Of a stretch of DNA of 64,000 nt, positions 13,601 through 28,600 are shown piece after piece. The stretch's first letter is position 1; each line of letters starts with the position of its first letter. The notes below the pieces were generated by a model. The model saw nothing but the letters and a program-made list of their open reading frames with translations. It was not told the DNA's origin and made no database searches. The position numbers were made by a program, and so were the translations under genes. Source of the DNA: Nematostella vectensis (lineage: Eukaryota; Cnidaria; Anthozoa; Actiniaria; Edwardsiidae); the NCBI RefSeq assembly GCF_932526225.1, contig NC_064048.1, forward strand, positions 8,580,515 through 8,644,514. The letters are read 5' to 3'.

Positions 13601-16600
13601 AAGTATCTGTATAAAAAAGGCAATAAGCAAATAAAGGAATGACCAGGGTAGAATCGGTGTAGTTAACAGACATGTAGCTAGGGGTATGTACAGGATGTGC
13701 CCCTCACATCAACTACTTAGCCACCAAAACAAAGTCATCTCTTATTATTGAAGGATCATCAAATACTGCACACCCCCTGAAGCAAATCCTTGGTGTGCAT
13801 CTGGTATACTATAATACATGATTGGACGAAATTTAAAACATGGTTCCTATTGCTAAACAGCCAACAAATTAAAGACTTTATATGACTTTTTTAAATACTT
13901 TAGATATTTTTATTTATGTCATACAGAGTAGTCTGGTTATTGTATGTCAACACCTCCTTGATGTGACCGAGATCTATAACGTTTGATTGGCTCAAACGAG
14001 CGCAGATCTGCGCCGTGCAAACCCCAAATCATAGCTCGATAGCTGATTGGTTTAACCTTAAGCAGAACTGCGTACTGGGTCAGGACCCTAAGATGTTTCC
14101 ACTTAATAGGTTTTTTTTCCAGTTTAGAATTGATCTCTGTTTTTTTTGATTTTGTCTGTTGACTAAGACTCGAGTTATTCTTAGCAGGTGATTCCTGATC
14201 TGGCCTATCCCTGGAAGTCATTTGGCATTATCTGATATAATGAGCTCTACCTTGCTAGAGATAGGTTCTTGTCCAAGTACAAGTTGCGTCTGCTGTAGCT
14301 GTAGCAATCATCCATGAAAAAAGAGCTATTGTCTGGCACAATGGGGTACGCCCATCTATGAAGTATGTCCTTACTGAAAAAAGAATAACAATGGTAGCAA
14401 GGGTCCTCTTAGATTGAGAAGTTTTAAGCTAAAAGTACTAAGTGCCTAGTACTGTAATTATTCTATAATCATTACTGATTCAAATAGACATCACTTTTGA
14501 CATTCAATTAAAATAATTTTAAGTCTGTTTGAAATGCCTGGAGAAAGTCGTAGAACAAAAGAAGGATTGGCCAGAGTTTGCTGACCAAACATTAACTACC
14601 AGATACATATTTGCAATGCTTCTGACATTTGGACAATAACAAAAGCAGACTACCCCCAGATTTGACTGTTGGCCCCTGTTAATAAGCAGATTATAGGTTA
14701 CACCTTGTAAAGCATAATGTGCTCAGTAATATGACTGCTGCCTTTATCAAGTTAAGAGTTTGTAATACTTTTAAATAATCAAAGTAAAATACTTATAAAT
14801 AAAAGTCCTGAAACTTATGTGATTCATTATCTGGGCCATGATCTACACAGCTGCATCAAAACCTTTCTGAAGCATGTGAATCTTGATAAGGTAAGATTAT
14901 AAGGGCCATGTTTTTATGGGTTATCACCTTATGGCGTCATAGGTGTACAAATTGGAGACTCTTGCTGCATATTTGTCACTAATGATATGACAATGAACCT
15001 GGTTCCCCATGATCTGAAGATAAAAATACAGAAAAAAGTTTGTAAATAAATGAATAAATAAATGGAAAGCATTAAAAATGTTTTTATTGTATACTGCAAA
15101 GTACAGTGAGGCATGCTACTATGCCCCAAAATAAAGTTCAGAGAAGATAGCTGTTAGCATGCAAGAATCACAAGTCTTGCTTGACATCAAATTCATAACT
15201 AGGAGGATTCTTGACAGGTCCATAGCGCTACCTGAGATATAGGGACGCGACATATAGGATGCAACTATAGGGATGTTTGTAAAAAGTACCTAATATGGAT
15301 GCTCGTATCAAGCAATTGAGCGCCTGACATATAGGGACGTCATAAGTACGAGTCTTTGAAAAACAAAGGAGGGAACAGTTACCAATTTATTCTTTGTTAT
15401 GAGCATCTGTATAGGTCATATCAGGGAAGTCTCCTTACACTTCCCTGGTCATATGCACTTTTATCACCCAGCCCCCACCTACGAAGAAAAAAATTGGTAA
15501 TTTTGCCCCCCCCCCCCCCCTTGTCTCCCACAAATTTGCAATGGTAACGTCCCTATACGTCAGCCACTCAGTTAGTTAATATGAGCGTCTGTATAGGCCA
15601 TGTGAACTTTTGGCACTAGCTGCTTGATATGAGTGTATGTATAGGTAATTCCATCGAACGTCTCTATAATTATGTCACACATCCCTATATTTCATGTAGC
15701 AATAAGGATATAACTGGGATTCTTTGCCAAGGACCTATTTGCCTTGTTGGTCGGCTAGTGACAGTCATGTAAAAGCTGATAACATGTCCTTATTGGGCTA
15801 TGTACTTAACAAAAAAGCGGCCAGGGAACTGTGACATTATTAACAATGACTAAAATGATCTTCACATGCAACTGACAGTACTCATCATCAGATGTATAGA
15901 ACCACAGGATTGTCCTCCTGTCCTAAAGATTGGGAAACAATACGAAGTATCGAGTCTATCCTCTCCCTCAAATAAATATGTACAGTGTTAGCATGACTTC
16001 TCATACCTCTTCATTGATCAGGATACCCTTTACAAAATCATGTCTTGTTTGATAATCAAAATTATCTGTGAAGAGCTGTGGAACCTATGAAAAGCATACA
16101 TGCTTAAAATTGGGCCTCTAGATGATTTCTTTTTGCTATTGTTCAAAGAATATTTACAAATTGGCAAAATGTTGGTCAAGGTAAAGGAAGGTACTTGTAT
16201 CAAATTTTAAGATTTGTCTGATTGGTATAATTCTATTCTCTGATAGGTAATACAATTCATCACTGCAGGGGTATATTTTACATGGACTGACCTGGGTGGA
16301 GCATATGCAAATATTGCAGTCCAAAAGGTCATAACGTATTTGAAGTTCAGGGTTGTCTGCAAATAATCCCTGGAAAAAAGACAAGAATGAATATACTCAG
16401 GAATAGGGAAAAATTTGAAATCTCTACGAATGGATAAGGAATACTTACAATTGGAAAAGAGAACTTTTTATTTTTCTTTGTCCGTTCAAGATGCATGATT
16501 CTGTTGGAGGCGGAGCTTAAGGCGATAACAGTATCTTCTTCTTTGCATCTAGGGTTTGGAAAACATTATTCTTAATAGATGTGACTTATAAAGTTCTTTG

Positions 16601-19600
16601 ATGTGAAAAACGTAACTTATTTCACTTTCAGTTATTATGATAACATGCCATATTTTTATATATAAGATACAGGGGTTGATCCAGTAAATTTTTGTCTAAA
16701 AAGTTTGGAGTAAAACACACTGGCACTGGGACAGTGAAGTTGCACACCCTAATTTCAGGCAATAATTCTATTTGTTCTCACCATCACACTAACACCCCCC
16801 TATCCCCCTTCCCCAACAAAAACTGTTTTTCAGGTCAGGAATGTTTCTTCTGCTAGGGCCCAGAAAGTCAAGGCCAAGCTGCATTATATACACATAGTTT
16901 CCCATGATCTTGTATACAAAAAATTGTACCAAGGTACTAAGTGGTATTGGGAACTAGGTTAATACACATCAGCATAACCATTGGTCTAAAATGTGGAAGC
17001 CATCTGGAAAGGATATTTTTAAAGAGTGGCAAGGGTCATATGATAGAAAACTGTAAATTCAGTTAATATACCACCCTTGATAAAAAAAATTATTGCATTG
17101 TATTGTTGTAGTATCTGCCTTTAACCGCACCTTGTACGATTACCAGGCCCTGCAACCTTGTACACCATGGTCATTACCGAAGTCTTCATTTTTTGTCTTC
17201 TGGCCCTATCAAAACAAGGTTGAATCAATGTACCAGGGGCGGATAAGGAAGCAAAAAAAGGGGGGCTAAAGCAAGGGCTTCAAGAAAGGGGGGCCGGATT
17301 CAATGTCCTTCTATGGATTTCATTATATTATTTCTTGCTATTTTTAAGCCAAGTATCTGAAAATAGGGGGAGGGGTGCGCTCGGCCCACCCCTAGATTCA
17401 CCCTGTATATTTTAATGAATATAAACAGTAAGGAAGACAACAGAGCACAGTGGAACCCTAAGATTTAAGCGCCTCCTTATTGTAACTATTCTTGGGTTCC
17501 TCATGCTTGAAGATCCAGCATAGTTTGCGGGTGCTCCCTAAGGTCACCCCCACAAAAGAGCCGCTGGAAAAGTTTTGAGTTCCAAAATAGTGGGAGCTGC
17601 TGTGCTGTGATTGGGCCTTTTTTTGGTGTGAACAAAAAGGGCCAATCACAGCACAGCAGTGTTTACTTGTAATTCCTAATTAACAATGCTTGCATCGCTG
17701 ACAAATGCTTTGCCTGTTTAATGGATCAAGATACTTTGTTTTGTATGATGAGAGAAACTCTGAAGCCAGAACACTTGCTTGTGATCCAGTTATATTTAGT
17801 GCAAAAGAGCAATGTTTCACTCAGCTACTGACAGGCTTTGGTAAAGCCTGGTAATTCAAATCTCGCCACTTCTTTTAAAAGAAGTCATTCTGAAAAGGAA
17901 CATATTTCTGACATTCCATTTTGCTATCTCGAAGAAAGTTACTATTTAACTTGGTTCATCGACTGTCAGTTTTAAATTGGCTTAAGTTTCTGACTTGTCA
18001 CGCCCCCAGAATTAGTCTTACTAGGAAACTTTTCCAGCAGCTCTCTCGCTGGGGTGACCTTTGTGAGCACCCGCAAAGTATGATGGATCTTCAAGCAAGT
18101 GGGTTCCATAGACCATATTTTTTTAGACATATCTACTTGAGGATTTTAGTTAACAGGTTTCCAAAGTTTTTTGTACCTACTTGTGTTCCTGTAGAACTTT
18201 GTCCAGTTTCATATTAGATACCACATCACCACTGACAAGGACAAAGTCTGATCTTATCAAAGACTATGCAGAAAACAAATGCTGTTAAAGAATGTCAATC
18301 AACCACTCATTTAATACTGTTTACAACTGAAAAAACCCTGGTTTATTTGTAAGAAATTAAAAATAACCACCCAGGATTGAATTTTAATACCTTTTTGGCA
18401 ATATTTTATTGAAAGCATCTCAGTCACTTGTTTGAATAAGCCGATGGAAATGGATTCTTTGAGTTAGTCAGTATTGAGCAGGAGGTTAAAATGGCAGCGT
18501 GCTTAACCCTCTTTAAAGATGCTTATCTGTCAATATTAAGCACCATAGTGAAGCTGGCAGGCAACTCAGCAGGCAACTCGGTGAAGTTAGCAGGCAACTC
18601 AAATGTGATAATTTGTGTTAATATCTCGGCAGGTATATGGCCGATTGTCACGAAATTTTGACACGATTGTACAAAAAGTACAACAAACATATTCATGCAT
18701 GTATGATATCAAATATTATTAATCTCGTGACTGTGTGACGTTGAACGTTCCAGCAGGCAAGTCGTTACATCACAATTGTCGCGATATCTACGTCCCCTTT
18801 TTACCGATAGTCATCAAACTTTAACCTAAGTGTACAAATGTAATAACGAAGACAACGCCGTATTAGTTATTCTCATGACGTCATCAATCACGTGACCGTG
18901 GGAAAAAACATTTTCTCGAGTTCCTATTGAGAAAACATTACGAAACTTTCGAAATATGACAAATAGCACATGGGATTTTACAATCATGAACTTTTAAAAT
19001 ATGACGTCATCAATCACGTGACCGTGGGAAAAAAAGTCGATATCTAGAGTTCTGACTGAAATAACAGTGCAAAACTTTCGAAATACGACAAATTATGTAT
19101 GTCGTTATTAAAGCCTAACTTTTTTGGAATGTTTTCGTGATTTACTTTTATAAAAACTTTTAGCAGGCAACTTGACAGTACAGCAGGTAACTCGTGATGC
19201 ACTGGGAATATCGTATTCGTCGTTATTAAGGCTTCACTTTTTTGGCATTTGTAAGTGATTAACTCGAATAGAAACATATACTGGAAATATCGTATTCGTC
19301 GTTGTTAAATGTTCACTTTTGGCACTTGCACGTGATTTACACATCTTAACCTGCACTGTAATTCCTACCGTTTCTCTGCCGTATCTACGCGTATTATTTT
19401 CGCTCGATATGGGCCATCGCTTAAGCTCATCGATTATCAGTCACTAACCTAGAGCGCGAATCCTAACAAACTCTCTCTCTACACGACACAATATAAAAAC
19501 CCATACTCAAGGAGCCAACTGTCCAATACTTATATAACCACTATCTATCTTCTATTTGCCATCATTGATTTGTCCCCTGCACGCTTTCAGATATTATTCC

Positions 19601-22600
19601 TCACCGGTCTTGTTATTGACTTGATTTTTCACAAGCTCACATTACACTCACAGGAAATTATCAACAGGTAATTATCACCCTCGTTCAAAGATCAAATACA
19701 CTGTTCTGCCCTAACTCCAAGCCCGTTTTCTACATTTCATTTATAGCCACAACTCTTAACTAACATCCCCAATGCAATACACCATATATAATAGCCATAA
19801 TTGCACACTTTAACCCACGCACTAACGTCTATCACCATACATTTTATAACCCCACACAGCCGCCTCGGTACGAATACCAGATTTAAATGTTCACTTTTTG
19901 GCATTTGTACGTAATTTACTCGAACAAAAACATATAACAGGCAACTCGACAGTACAGCAGGTAACTCGTTATACACTGGGAATATTGTATTCGTTGTTGT
20001 TACAGCTTCACTTTTTGGCATTTATACGTGATTTACTTTAATAAAAACATATAGCAGGCAACTCAATAGTACAGCAGCTAACTCGTTATGCGCTGGGAAT
20101 ATCGTATTCGTCGTCATTCAAGCTTCACTTTTTTGGAATTTGTACGTGATTTACTTTAATAAAAACATATAGCAGGCAACTCGACAGTACAGCAGGTAAC
20201 TCGTTATGCACTGGGAATATCGTATTCGTCGTCATTCAAACTTCACTTTTTTGGAATTTGTACGTGATTTACTTTAATAAAAACATATAGCAGGCAACTC
20301 GACAGTACAGCAGGTAACTCGTTATGCGCTTTGAATATCGTATCCGTCGTTATTGGAGCTTCACTTTTTCGTATTTGTACATGATTTACTTTAATAAAAA
20401 CCTATTGCAGGCAACTCGACAGTACAGCAGGTAACTCGTTATGCGCTAGGAATATCGTATTCGTCGTCATTCAAGCTTCACTTTTTTAAAATTTGTACGT
20501 GATTTACTTTAATAAAAACATATAGCAGGCAACTTGACAGTACAGCAGGTAACTCGTTATGCAGTGGTAATATTGTATTCTCCGTTGTTTAAGCTTCACT
20601 TTTTAGGCAGTTGTAAGTGATTTACTCTAATAAAAACATATAGCAGGCAACTCGACAGTACAGCAGGTAGCTCGTTATGCGCTTTGAATATCGTATTCGT
20701 CGTTGTTAAATGTTCACTTTTTGGTATTTATACGTGATTTACTTTAATAAAAAAATATAGCAGGCAACTCGACAGTACAGCAGGTAACTCGTTATGCGCT
20801 GGGAATATCGTATTCGACGTTGTTAAATGTTCACTTTTTGGTATTTATACGTGATTTACTTTAATAAAAACATATAGCAGGCAACTCGACAAGCAGGTAA
20901 CTCGTTATGCGCTGGGAATATCGTATTCGTCGTCATTCGAGCTTCACTTTTTTGGAATTTGTACGTGATTTACTTTAATAAAAACATATAGCAGGCAACT
21001 CGACAGTACAGAAGGCAACTCGTTACGCACTGGGAATATCGTATTCGTCGTCATTCAAGCTTCACTTTTTTGGAATTTGTACGTGATTTACTTTAACAAA
21101 AACATATAGCAGGCAACTCGACAGTACAGCGGGTAACTCGCTATGCGCTTTGAATATCGTATTCAACGTTGTTAAATGTTCACTTTTTGGTATTTATACG
21201 TTATTAACTTTAATAAAAACATATAGCAGGCAACTCGACAGTACAGCAGGTAACTCGTTATGCGCTTTGAATATCGTATTCGTCGTCATTCAAGCTTCAC
21301 TTTTTTGGAATTTGTACGTGATTTACTTTAATAAAAACATATAGCAGGCAACTCGACAGTACAGCAGGTAACTCGTTATGCGCTTTGAATATCGTATCCG
21401 TCGTTATTGGAGCTTCATTTTTTCGTATTTGTACATGATTTACTTTAATAAAAACATATAGCAGGCAACTCGACAGTACAGCAGGTAACTCGTTATGCGC
21501 TGGGAATATCGTATTCGTCGTCATTCAAGCTTCACTTTTTTGGAATTTGTACGTGATTCACTTTAATAAAAACATATAGCAGGCAACTCGACAGTACAGC
21601 AGGTAACTCGTTATGCGCTTAGAATATCGTATTCGTCGTTGTTAAATGTTCACTTTTTGGTATTTATACGTGATTCACTTTAATAAAAACATATAGCAGG
21701 CAACTCGACAGTACAGCAGGTAACTCGTTATGCGCTTGGAATATCATATTCGTTGTTGTAAATGTTCACTTTTTGGTATTTATACGTGATTTACTTTAAT
21801 AAAAACATATAGCAGGCAACTCGACAGTACAGCAGGTAACTCGTTATGCGCTGGGAATATCGTATTCGTCGTTGTTAAATGTTCACTTTTTGGTATTTGT
21901 ACATGATTTACTTTAATAAAAACATATAGCAGGCAACTCGACAGTACAGCAGGTAACTCGTTATGCACTGGGAATATCGTATTCGTCGTTGTTAAATGTT
22001 CACTTTTTAGTATTTATACGTGATTTACTTTAATAAAAACATATAGCAGGCAACTCGACAGTACAGCAGGTAACTCGTTATGCACTGGGAATATCGTATT
22101 CGTCGTTATTGAAGCTTCACTTTTTCGTATTTGTACATGATTTACTTTAATAAAAACATATAGCAGGCAACTCGACAGTACAGCAGGTAACTCGTTATGC
22201 ACTGGGAATATCGTATTCGTCGTCATTCAAGCTTCACTTTCTTGGAATTTGTACGTGATTTACTTTAATAAAAACATATAGCAGGCAACTCGACAGTACA
22301 GCAGGTAACTCGTTATGCGCTTTGAATATCGTATCCGTCGTTATTGGAGCTTCATTTTTTCGTATTTGTACATGATTTACTTTAATAAAAACATATAGCA
22401 GGCAACTCGACAGTACAGCAGGTAACTCGTTATGCGCTGGGAATATCGTATTCGTCGTCATTCAAGCTTCACTTTTTTGGAATTTGTACCTGATTTACTT
22501 TAATAAAAACATATAGCAGGCAACTTGACAGTACAGCAGGTAACTCGTTATGCACTGGTAATATTGTATTCTCCGTTGTTTAAGCTTCACTTTTTAGGCA

Positions 22601-25600
22601 GTTGTAAGTGATTTACTCTAATAAAAACATATAGCAGGCAACTCGACAGTACAGCAGGTAACTCGTTATGCGCTTTGAATATCGTATTCGTCGTTGTTAA
22701 ATGTTCACTTTTTGGTATTTATACGTGATTTACTTTAATAAAAACATATAGCAGGCAACTCGACAGAACAGCAGGTAACTCGTTATGCGCTGGGAATATC
22801 GTATTCGTCGTTGTTAAATGTTCACTTTTTGGTATTTATACGTGATTCACTTTAATAAAAACATATAGCAGGCAACTCGACAGTACAGCAGGTAACTCGT
22901 TATGCGCTTGGATTATCGTATTCGTTGTTGTAAATGTTCACTTTTTGGTATTTATACGTGATTTACTTTAATAAAAACATATAGCAGGCAACTCGACAGT
23001 ACAGCAGGTAACTCGTTATGCGCTGGGAATATCGTATTCGTCGTTGTTAAATGTTCACTTTTTGGTATTTGTACATGATTTACTTTAATAAAAACATATA
23101 GCAGGCAACTCGACAGTACAGCAGGTAACTCGTTATGCACTGGGAATATCGTATTCGTCGTCATTCAAGCTTCACTTTTTTGGAATTTGTACGTGATTTA
23201 CTTTAATAAAAACATATAGCATGCAACTCGACAGTACAGCAGGTAACTCGTTAAGCGCTGGGAATATCGTATTCGTCGTCATTCAAGCTTCACTTTTTTG
23301 GAATTTGTACGTGATTTACTTTAATAAAAACATATAGCAGACAACTCGACAGTACAGCAGGTAACTCGTTATGCACTGGGAATATCGTATTCGTCGTTAT
23401 TGAAGCTTCACTTTTTCGTATTTGTGCATGATTTACTTTAATAAAAACATATAGCAGGCAACTCGACAGTACAGCAGGTAACTCGTTATGCACTGGGAAT
23501 ATCGTATTCGTCGTTGTTAAATGTTCACTTTTTAGTATTTATACGTGATTTACTTTAATGAAAACATATAGCAGGCAACTCGACAGTACAGCAGGTAACT
23601 CGTTATGCACTGGGAATATCGTATTCGTCGTTATTGAAGCTTCACTTTTTCGTATTTGTACATGATTTACTTTAATAAAAACATATAGCAGGCAACTCGA
23701 CAGTACAGCAGGTAACTCGTTATGCACTGGGAATATCGTATTCGTCGTCATTCAAGCTTCACTTTTTTGGAATTTGTACGTGATTTACTTTAATAAAAAC
23801 ATATAGCAGGCAACTCGACAGTACAGCAGGTAACTCGTTATGCGCTTTGAATATCGTATTCGTTGTTGTAAATGTTCACTTTTTGGTATTTATACGTGAT
23901 TTACTTTAATAAAAACATATAGCAGGCAACTCGACAGTACAGCAGGTAACTCGTTATGCGCTGGGAATATCGTATTCGTCGTTGTTAAATGTTCACTTTT
24001 TGGTATTTGTACATGATTTACTTTAATAAAAACATATAGCAGGCAACTCGACAGTACAGCAGGTAACTCGTTATGCACTGGGAATATCGTATTCGTCGTC
24101 ATTCAAGCTTCACTTTTTTGGAATTTGTACGTGATTTACTTTAATAAAAACATATAGCATGCAACTCGACAGTACAGCAGGTAACTCGTTAAGCGCTGGG
24201 AATATCGTATTCGTCGTCATTCAAGCTTTACTTTTTTGGAATTTGTACGTGATTTACTTTAATAAAAACATATAGCAGGCAACTTGACAGTACAGCAGGT
24301 AACTCGTTATGCACTGGTAATATTGTATTCTCCGTTGTTTAAGCTTCACTTTTTAGGCAGTTGTAAGTGATTTACTCTAATAAAAACATATAGCAGGCAA
24401 CTCGACAGTACAGCAGGTAACTCGTTATGCGCTTTGAATATCGTATTCGTCGTTGTTAAATGTTCACTTTTTGGTATTTATACGTGATTTACTTTAATAA
24501 AAACATATAGCAGGCAACTCGACAGAACAGCAGGTAACTCGTTATGCGCTGGGAATATCGTATTCGTCGTTGTTAAATGTTCACTTTTTGGTATTTATAC
24601 GTGATTCACTTTAATAAAAACATATAGCAGGCAACTCGACAGTACAGCAGGTAACTCGTTATGCGCTTGGAATATCGTATTCGTTGTTGTAAATGTTCAC
24701 TTTTTGGTATTTATACGTGATTTACTTTAATAAAAACATATAGCAGGCAACTCGACAGTACAGCAGGTAACTCGTTATGCGCTGGGAATATCGTATTCGT
24801 CGTTGTTAAATGTTCACTTTTTGGTATTTGTACATGATTTACTTTAATAAAAACATATAGCAGGCAACTCGACAGTACAGCAGGTAACTCGTTATGCACT
24901 GGGAATATCGTATTCGTCGTCATTCAAGCTTCACTTTTTTGGAATTTGTACGTGATTTACTTTAATAAAAACATATAGCATGCAACTCGACAGTACAGCA
25001 GGTAACTCGTTATGCGCTGGGAATATCGTATTCGTCGTCATTCAAGCTTCACTTTTTTTGGAATTTGTACGTGATTTACTTTAATAAAAACATATAGCAG
25101 ACAACTCGACAGTACAGCAGGTAACTCGTTATGCACTGGGAATATCGTATTCGTCGTTATTGAAGCTTCACTTTTTCGTATTTGTGCATGATTTACTTTA
25201 ATAAAAACATATAGCAGGCAACTCGACAGTACAGCAGGTAACTCGTTATGCACTGGGAATATCGTATTCGTCGTCATTCAAGCTTCACTTTTTTGGAATT
25301 TGTATGGATTTACTTTTATAAAAACATATAGCAGGCAACTTGACAGTACAGCAGGTAACTCGTTATGCACTGGTAATATTGTATTCTCCGTTGTTTAAGC
25401 TTCACTTTTTAGGCAGTTGTAAGTGATTTACTCTAATAAAAACATATAGCAGGCAACTCGACAGTACAGCAGGTAACTCGTTATGCGCTTTGAATATCGT
25501 ATTCGTCGTTGTTAAATGTTCACTTTTTGGTATTTATACGTGATTTACTTTAATAAAAACATATAGCAGGCAACTCGACAGAACAGCAGGTAACTCGTTA

Positions 25601-28600
25601 TGCGCTGGGAATATCGTATTCGTCGTTGTTAAATGTTCACTTTTTGGTATTTATACGTGATTTACTTTAATAAAAACATATAGCAGGCAACTCGACAAGC
25701 AGGTAACTCGTTATGCCCTGGGAATATCGTATTCGTCGTTGTTAAATGTTCACTTTTTAGTATTTGTACATGATTTACTTTAATAAAAACATATAGCAGG
25801 CAACTCGACAGTACAGCAGGTAACTCGTTATGCACTGTACAAATACCAAAAAGTGAACATTTAACAACGACGAATACGATATTCCCAGCGCATAACGAGT
25901 TACCTGCTGTACTGTCGAGTTGCCTGCTATATGTTTTTATTAAAGTAAATCATGTACAAATACGAAAAAGTGAAGCTTCAATAACGACGAATACGATATT
26001 CCCAGCGCATAACGAGTTACCTGCTGTACTGTCGAGTTACCTGCTATATGTTTTTATTAAAGTAAATCACGTACAAATTCCTAAAAAGGTAAGCTTGAAT
26101 GACGACGAATACGATATTCAAAGCGCATAACGAGCTACCTGCTGTACTGTCGAGTTGCCTGCTATATGTTTTTATTAGAGTAAATCACTTACAACTGCCT
26201 AAAAAGTTAAGCTTAAACAACGGAGAATACAATATTACCAGTGCATAACGAGTTACCTGCTGTACTGTCGAGTTGCCTGCTGTATGTTTTTATTAAAGTA
26301 AATCACGTACAAATTCCAAAAAAGTGAAGCTTGAATGACGACGAATACGATATTCCCAGTGCATAACGAGTTACCTGCGGTACTGTCGAGTTGCCTGCTA
26401 TATGTTTTTATTAAAGTAAATCATGTACAAATACTAAAAAGTGAACATTTAACAACGACGAATACGATATTCCCAGCGCATAACGAGTTACCTGCTTGTC
26501 GAGTTGCCTGCTATATGTTTTTATTAAAAGTAAATCACGTATAAATACCAAAAAGTGAACATTTAACAACGACGAATACGATATTCCCAGCGCATAACGA
26601 GTTACCTGCTGTACTGTAGAGTTGCCTGCTATATGTTTTTATTAAAGTAAATCACGTATAAATACTAAAAAGTGAACATTTAACAACGACGAATACGATA
26701 TTCCCAGCGCATAACGAGTTACCTGCTGTACTGTCGAGTTGCCTGCTATATGTTTTTATTAGAGTAAATCACGTATAAATACCAAAAAGTGAACATTTAA
26801 CAACGACGAATACGATATTCCCAGCGCATAACGAGTTACCTGCTGTACTGTCGAGTTGCCTGCTATATGTTTTTATTAAAGTAAATCACGTACAAATTCC
26901 AAAAAAGTGAAGCTTGAATGACGACGAATACTATATTCCCAGCGCATAACGAGTTACCTGCTGTACTGTAGAGTTGCCTGCTATATGTTTTTATTAGAGT
27001 AAATCACGTATAAATACCAAAAAGTGAACATTTAACAACGACGAATACGATATTCCCAGCGCATAACGAGTTACCTGCTGTACTGTCGAGTTGCCTGCTA
27101 TATGTTTTTATTAAAGTAAATCACGTACAAATTCCAAAAAAGTGAAGCTTGAATGACGACGAATACTATATTCCCAGCGCATAACGAGTTACCTGCTGTA
27201 CTGTAGAGTTGCCTGCTATATGTTTTTATTAAAGTAAATCACGTATAAATACTAAAAAGTGAACATTTAGCAACGACGAATACGATATTCCCAGTGCATA
27301 ACGAGTTACCTGCTGTACTGTCGAGTTGCCTGCTATATGTTTTTATTAAAGTAAATCATGTACAAATACCAAAAAGTGAACATTTAACAACGACGAATAC
27401 GATATTCCCAGCGCATAACGAGTTACCTGCTGTACTGTCGAGTTGCCTGCTATATGTTTTTATTAAAGTAAATCACGTATAAATACCAAAAAGTGAACAT
27501 TTAACAACGACGAATACGATATTCAAAGCGCATAACGAGTTACCTGCTGTACTGTCGAGTTGCCTGCTATATGTTTTTATTAAAGTAAATCACTTACAAC
27601 TGCCTAAAAAGTGAAGCTTAAACAACGGAGAATACAATATTACCAGTGCATAACGAGTTACCTGCTGTACTGTCAAGTTGCCTGCTATATGTTTTTATTA
27701 AAGTAAATCACGTACAAATTCCAAAAAAGTGAAGCTTGAATGACGACGAATACGATATTCCCAGCGCATAACGAGTTACCTGCTGTACTGTCGAGTTGCC
27801 TGCTATATGTTTTTATTAAAGTAAATCACGTATAAATACCAAAAAGTGAACATTTAACAACGACGAATACGATATTCCCAGCGCATAACGAGTTACCTGC
27901 TGTACTGTCGAGTTGCCTGCTATATGTTTTTATTAAAGTAAATCACGTACAAATTCCAAAAAAGTGAAGCTTGAATGACGACGAATACGATATTCCCAGC
28001 GCATAACGAGTTAGCTGCTGTACTATTGAGTTGCCTGCTATATGTTTTTATTAAAGTAAATCACGTATAAATGCCAAAAAGTGAAGCTGTAACAACAACG
28101 AATACAATATTCCCAGTGTATAACGAGTTACCTGCTGTACTGTCGAGTTTCCTGTTATATGTTTTTGTTCGAGTAAATTACGTACAAATGCCAAAAAGTG
28201 AACATTTAAATCTGGTATTCGTACCGAGGCGGCTGTGTGGGGTTATAAAATGTATGGTGATAGACGTTAGTGCGTGGGTTAAAGTGTGCAATTATGGCTA
28301 TTATATATGGTGTATTGCATTGGGGATGTTAGTTAAGAGTTGTGGCTATAAATGAAATGTAGAAAACGGGCTTGGAGTTAGGGCAGAACAGTGTATTTGA
28401 CCTTTGAACGAGGGTGATAATTACCTGTTGATAATTTCCTGTGAGTGTAATGTGAGCTTGTGAAAAATCAAGTCAATAACAAGACCGGTGAGGAATAATA
28501 TCTGAAAGCGTGCAGGGGACAAATCAATGATGGCAAATAGAAGATAGATAGTGGTTATATAAGTATTGGACAGTTGGCTCCTTGAGTATGGGTTTTTATA

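Noticed and set aside
19737-28355. Many 60-95 codon open frames with the same repeated peptide
   Set aside because: They are the 117-bp satellite (39 codons) read in one frame on either arm; no start context, no splice structure, no family.
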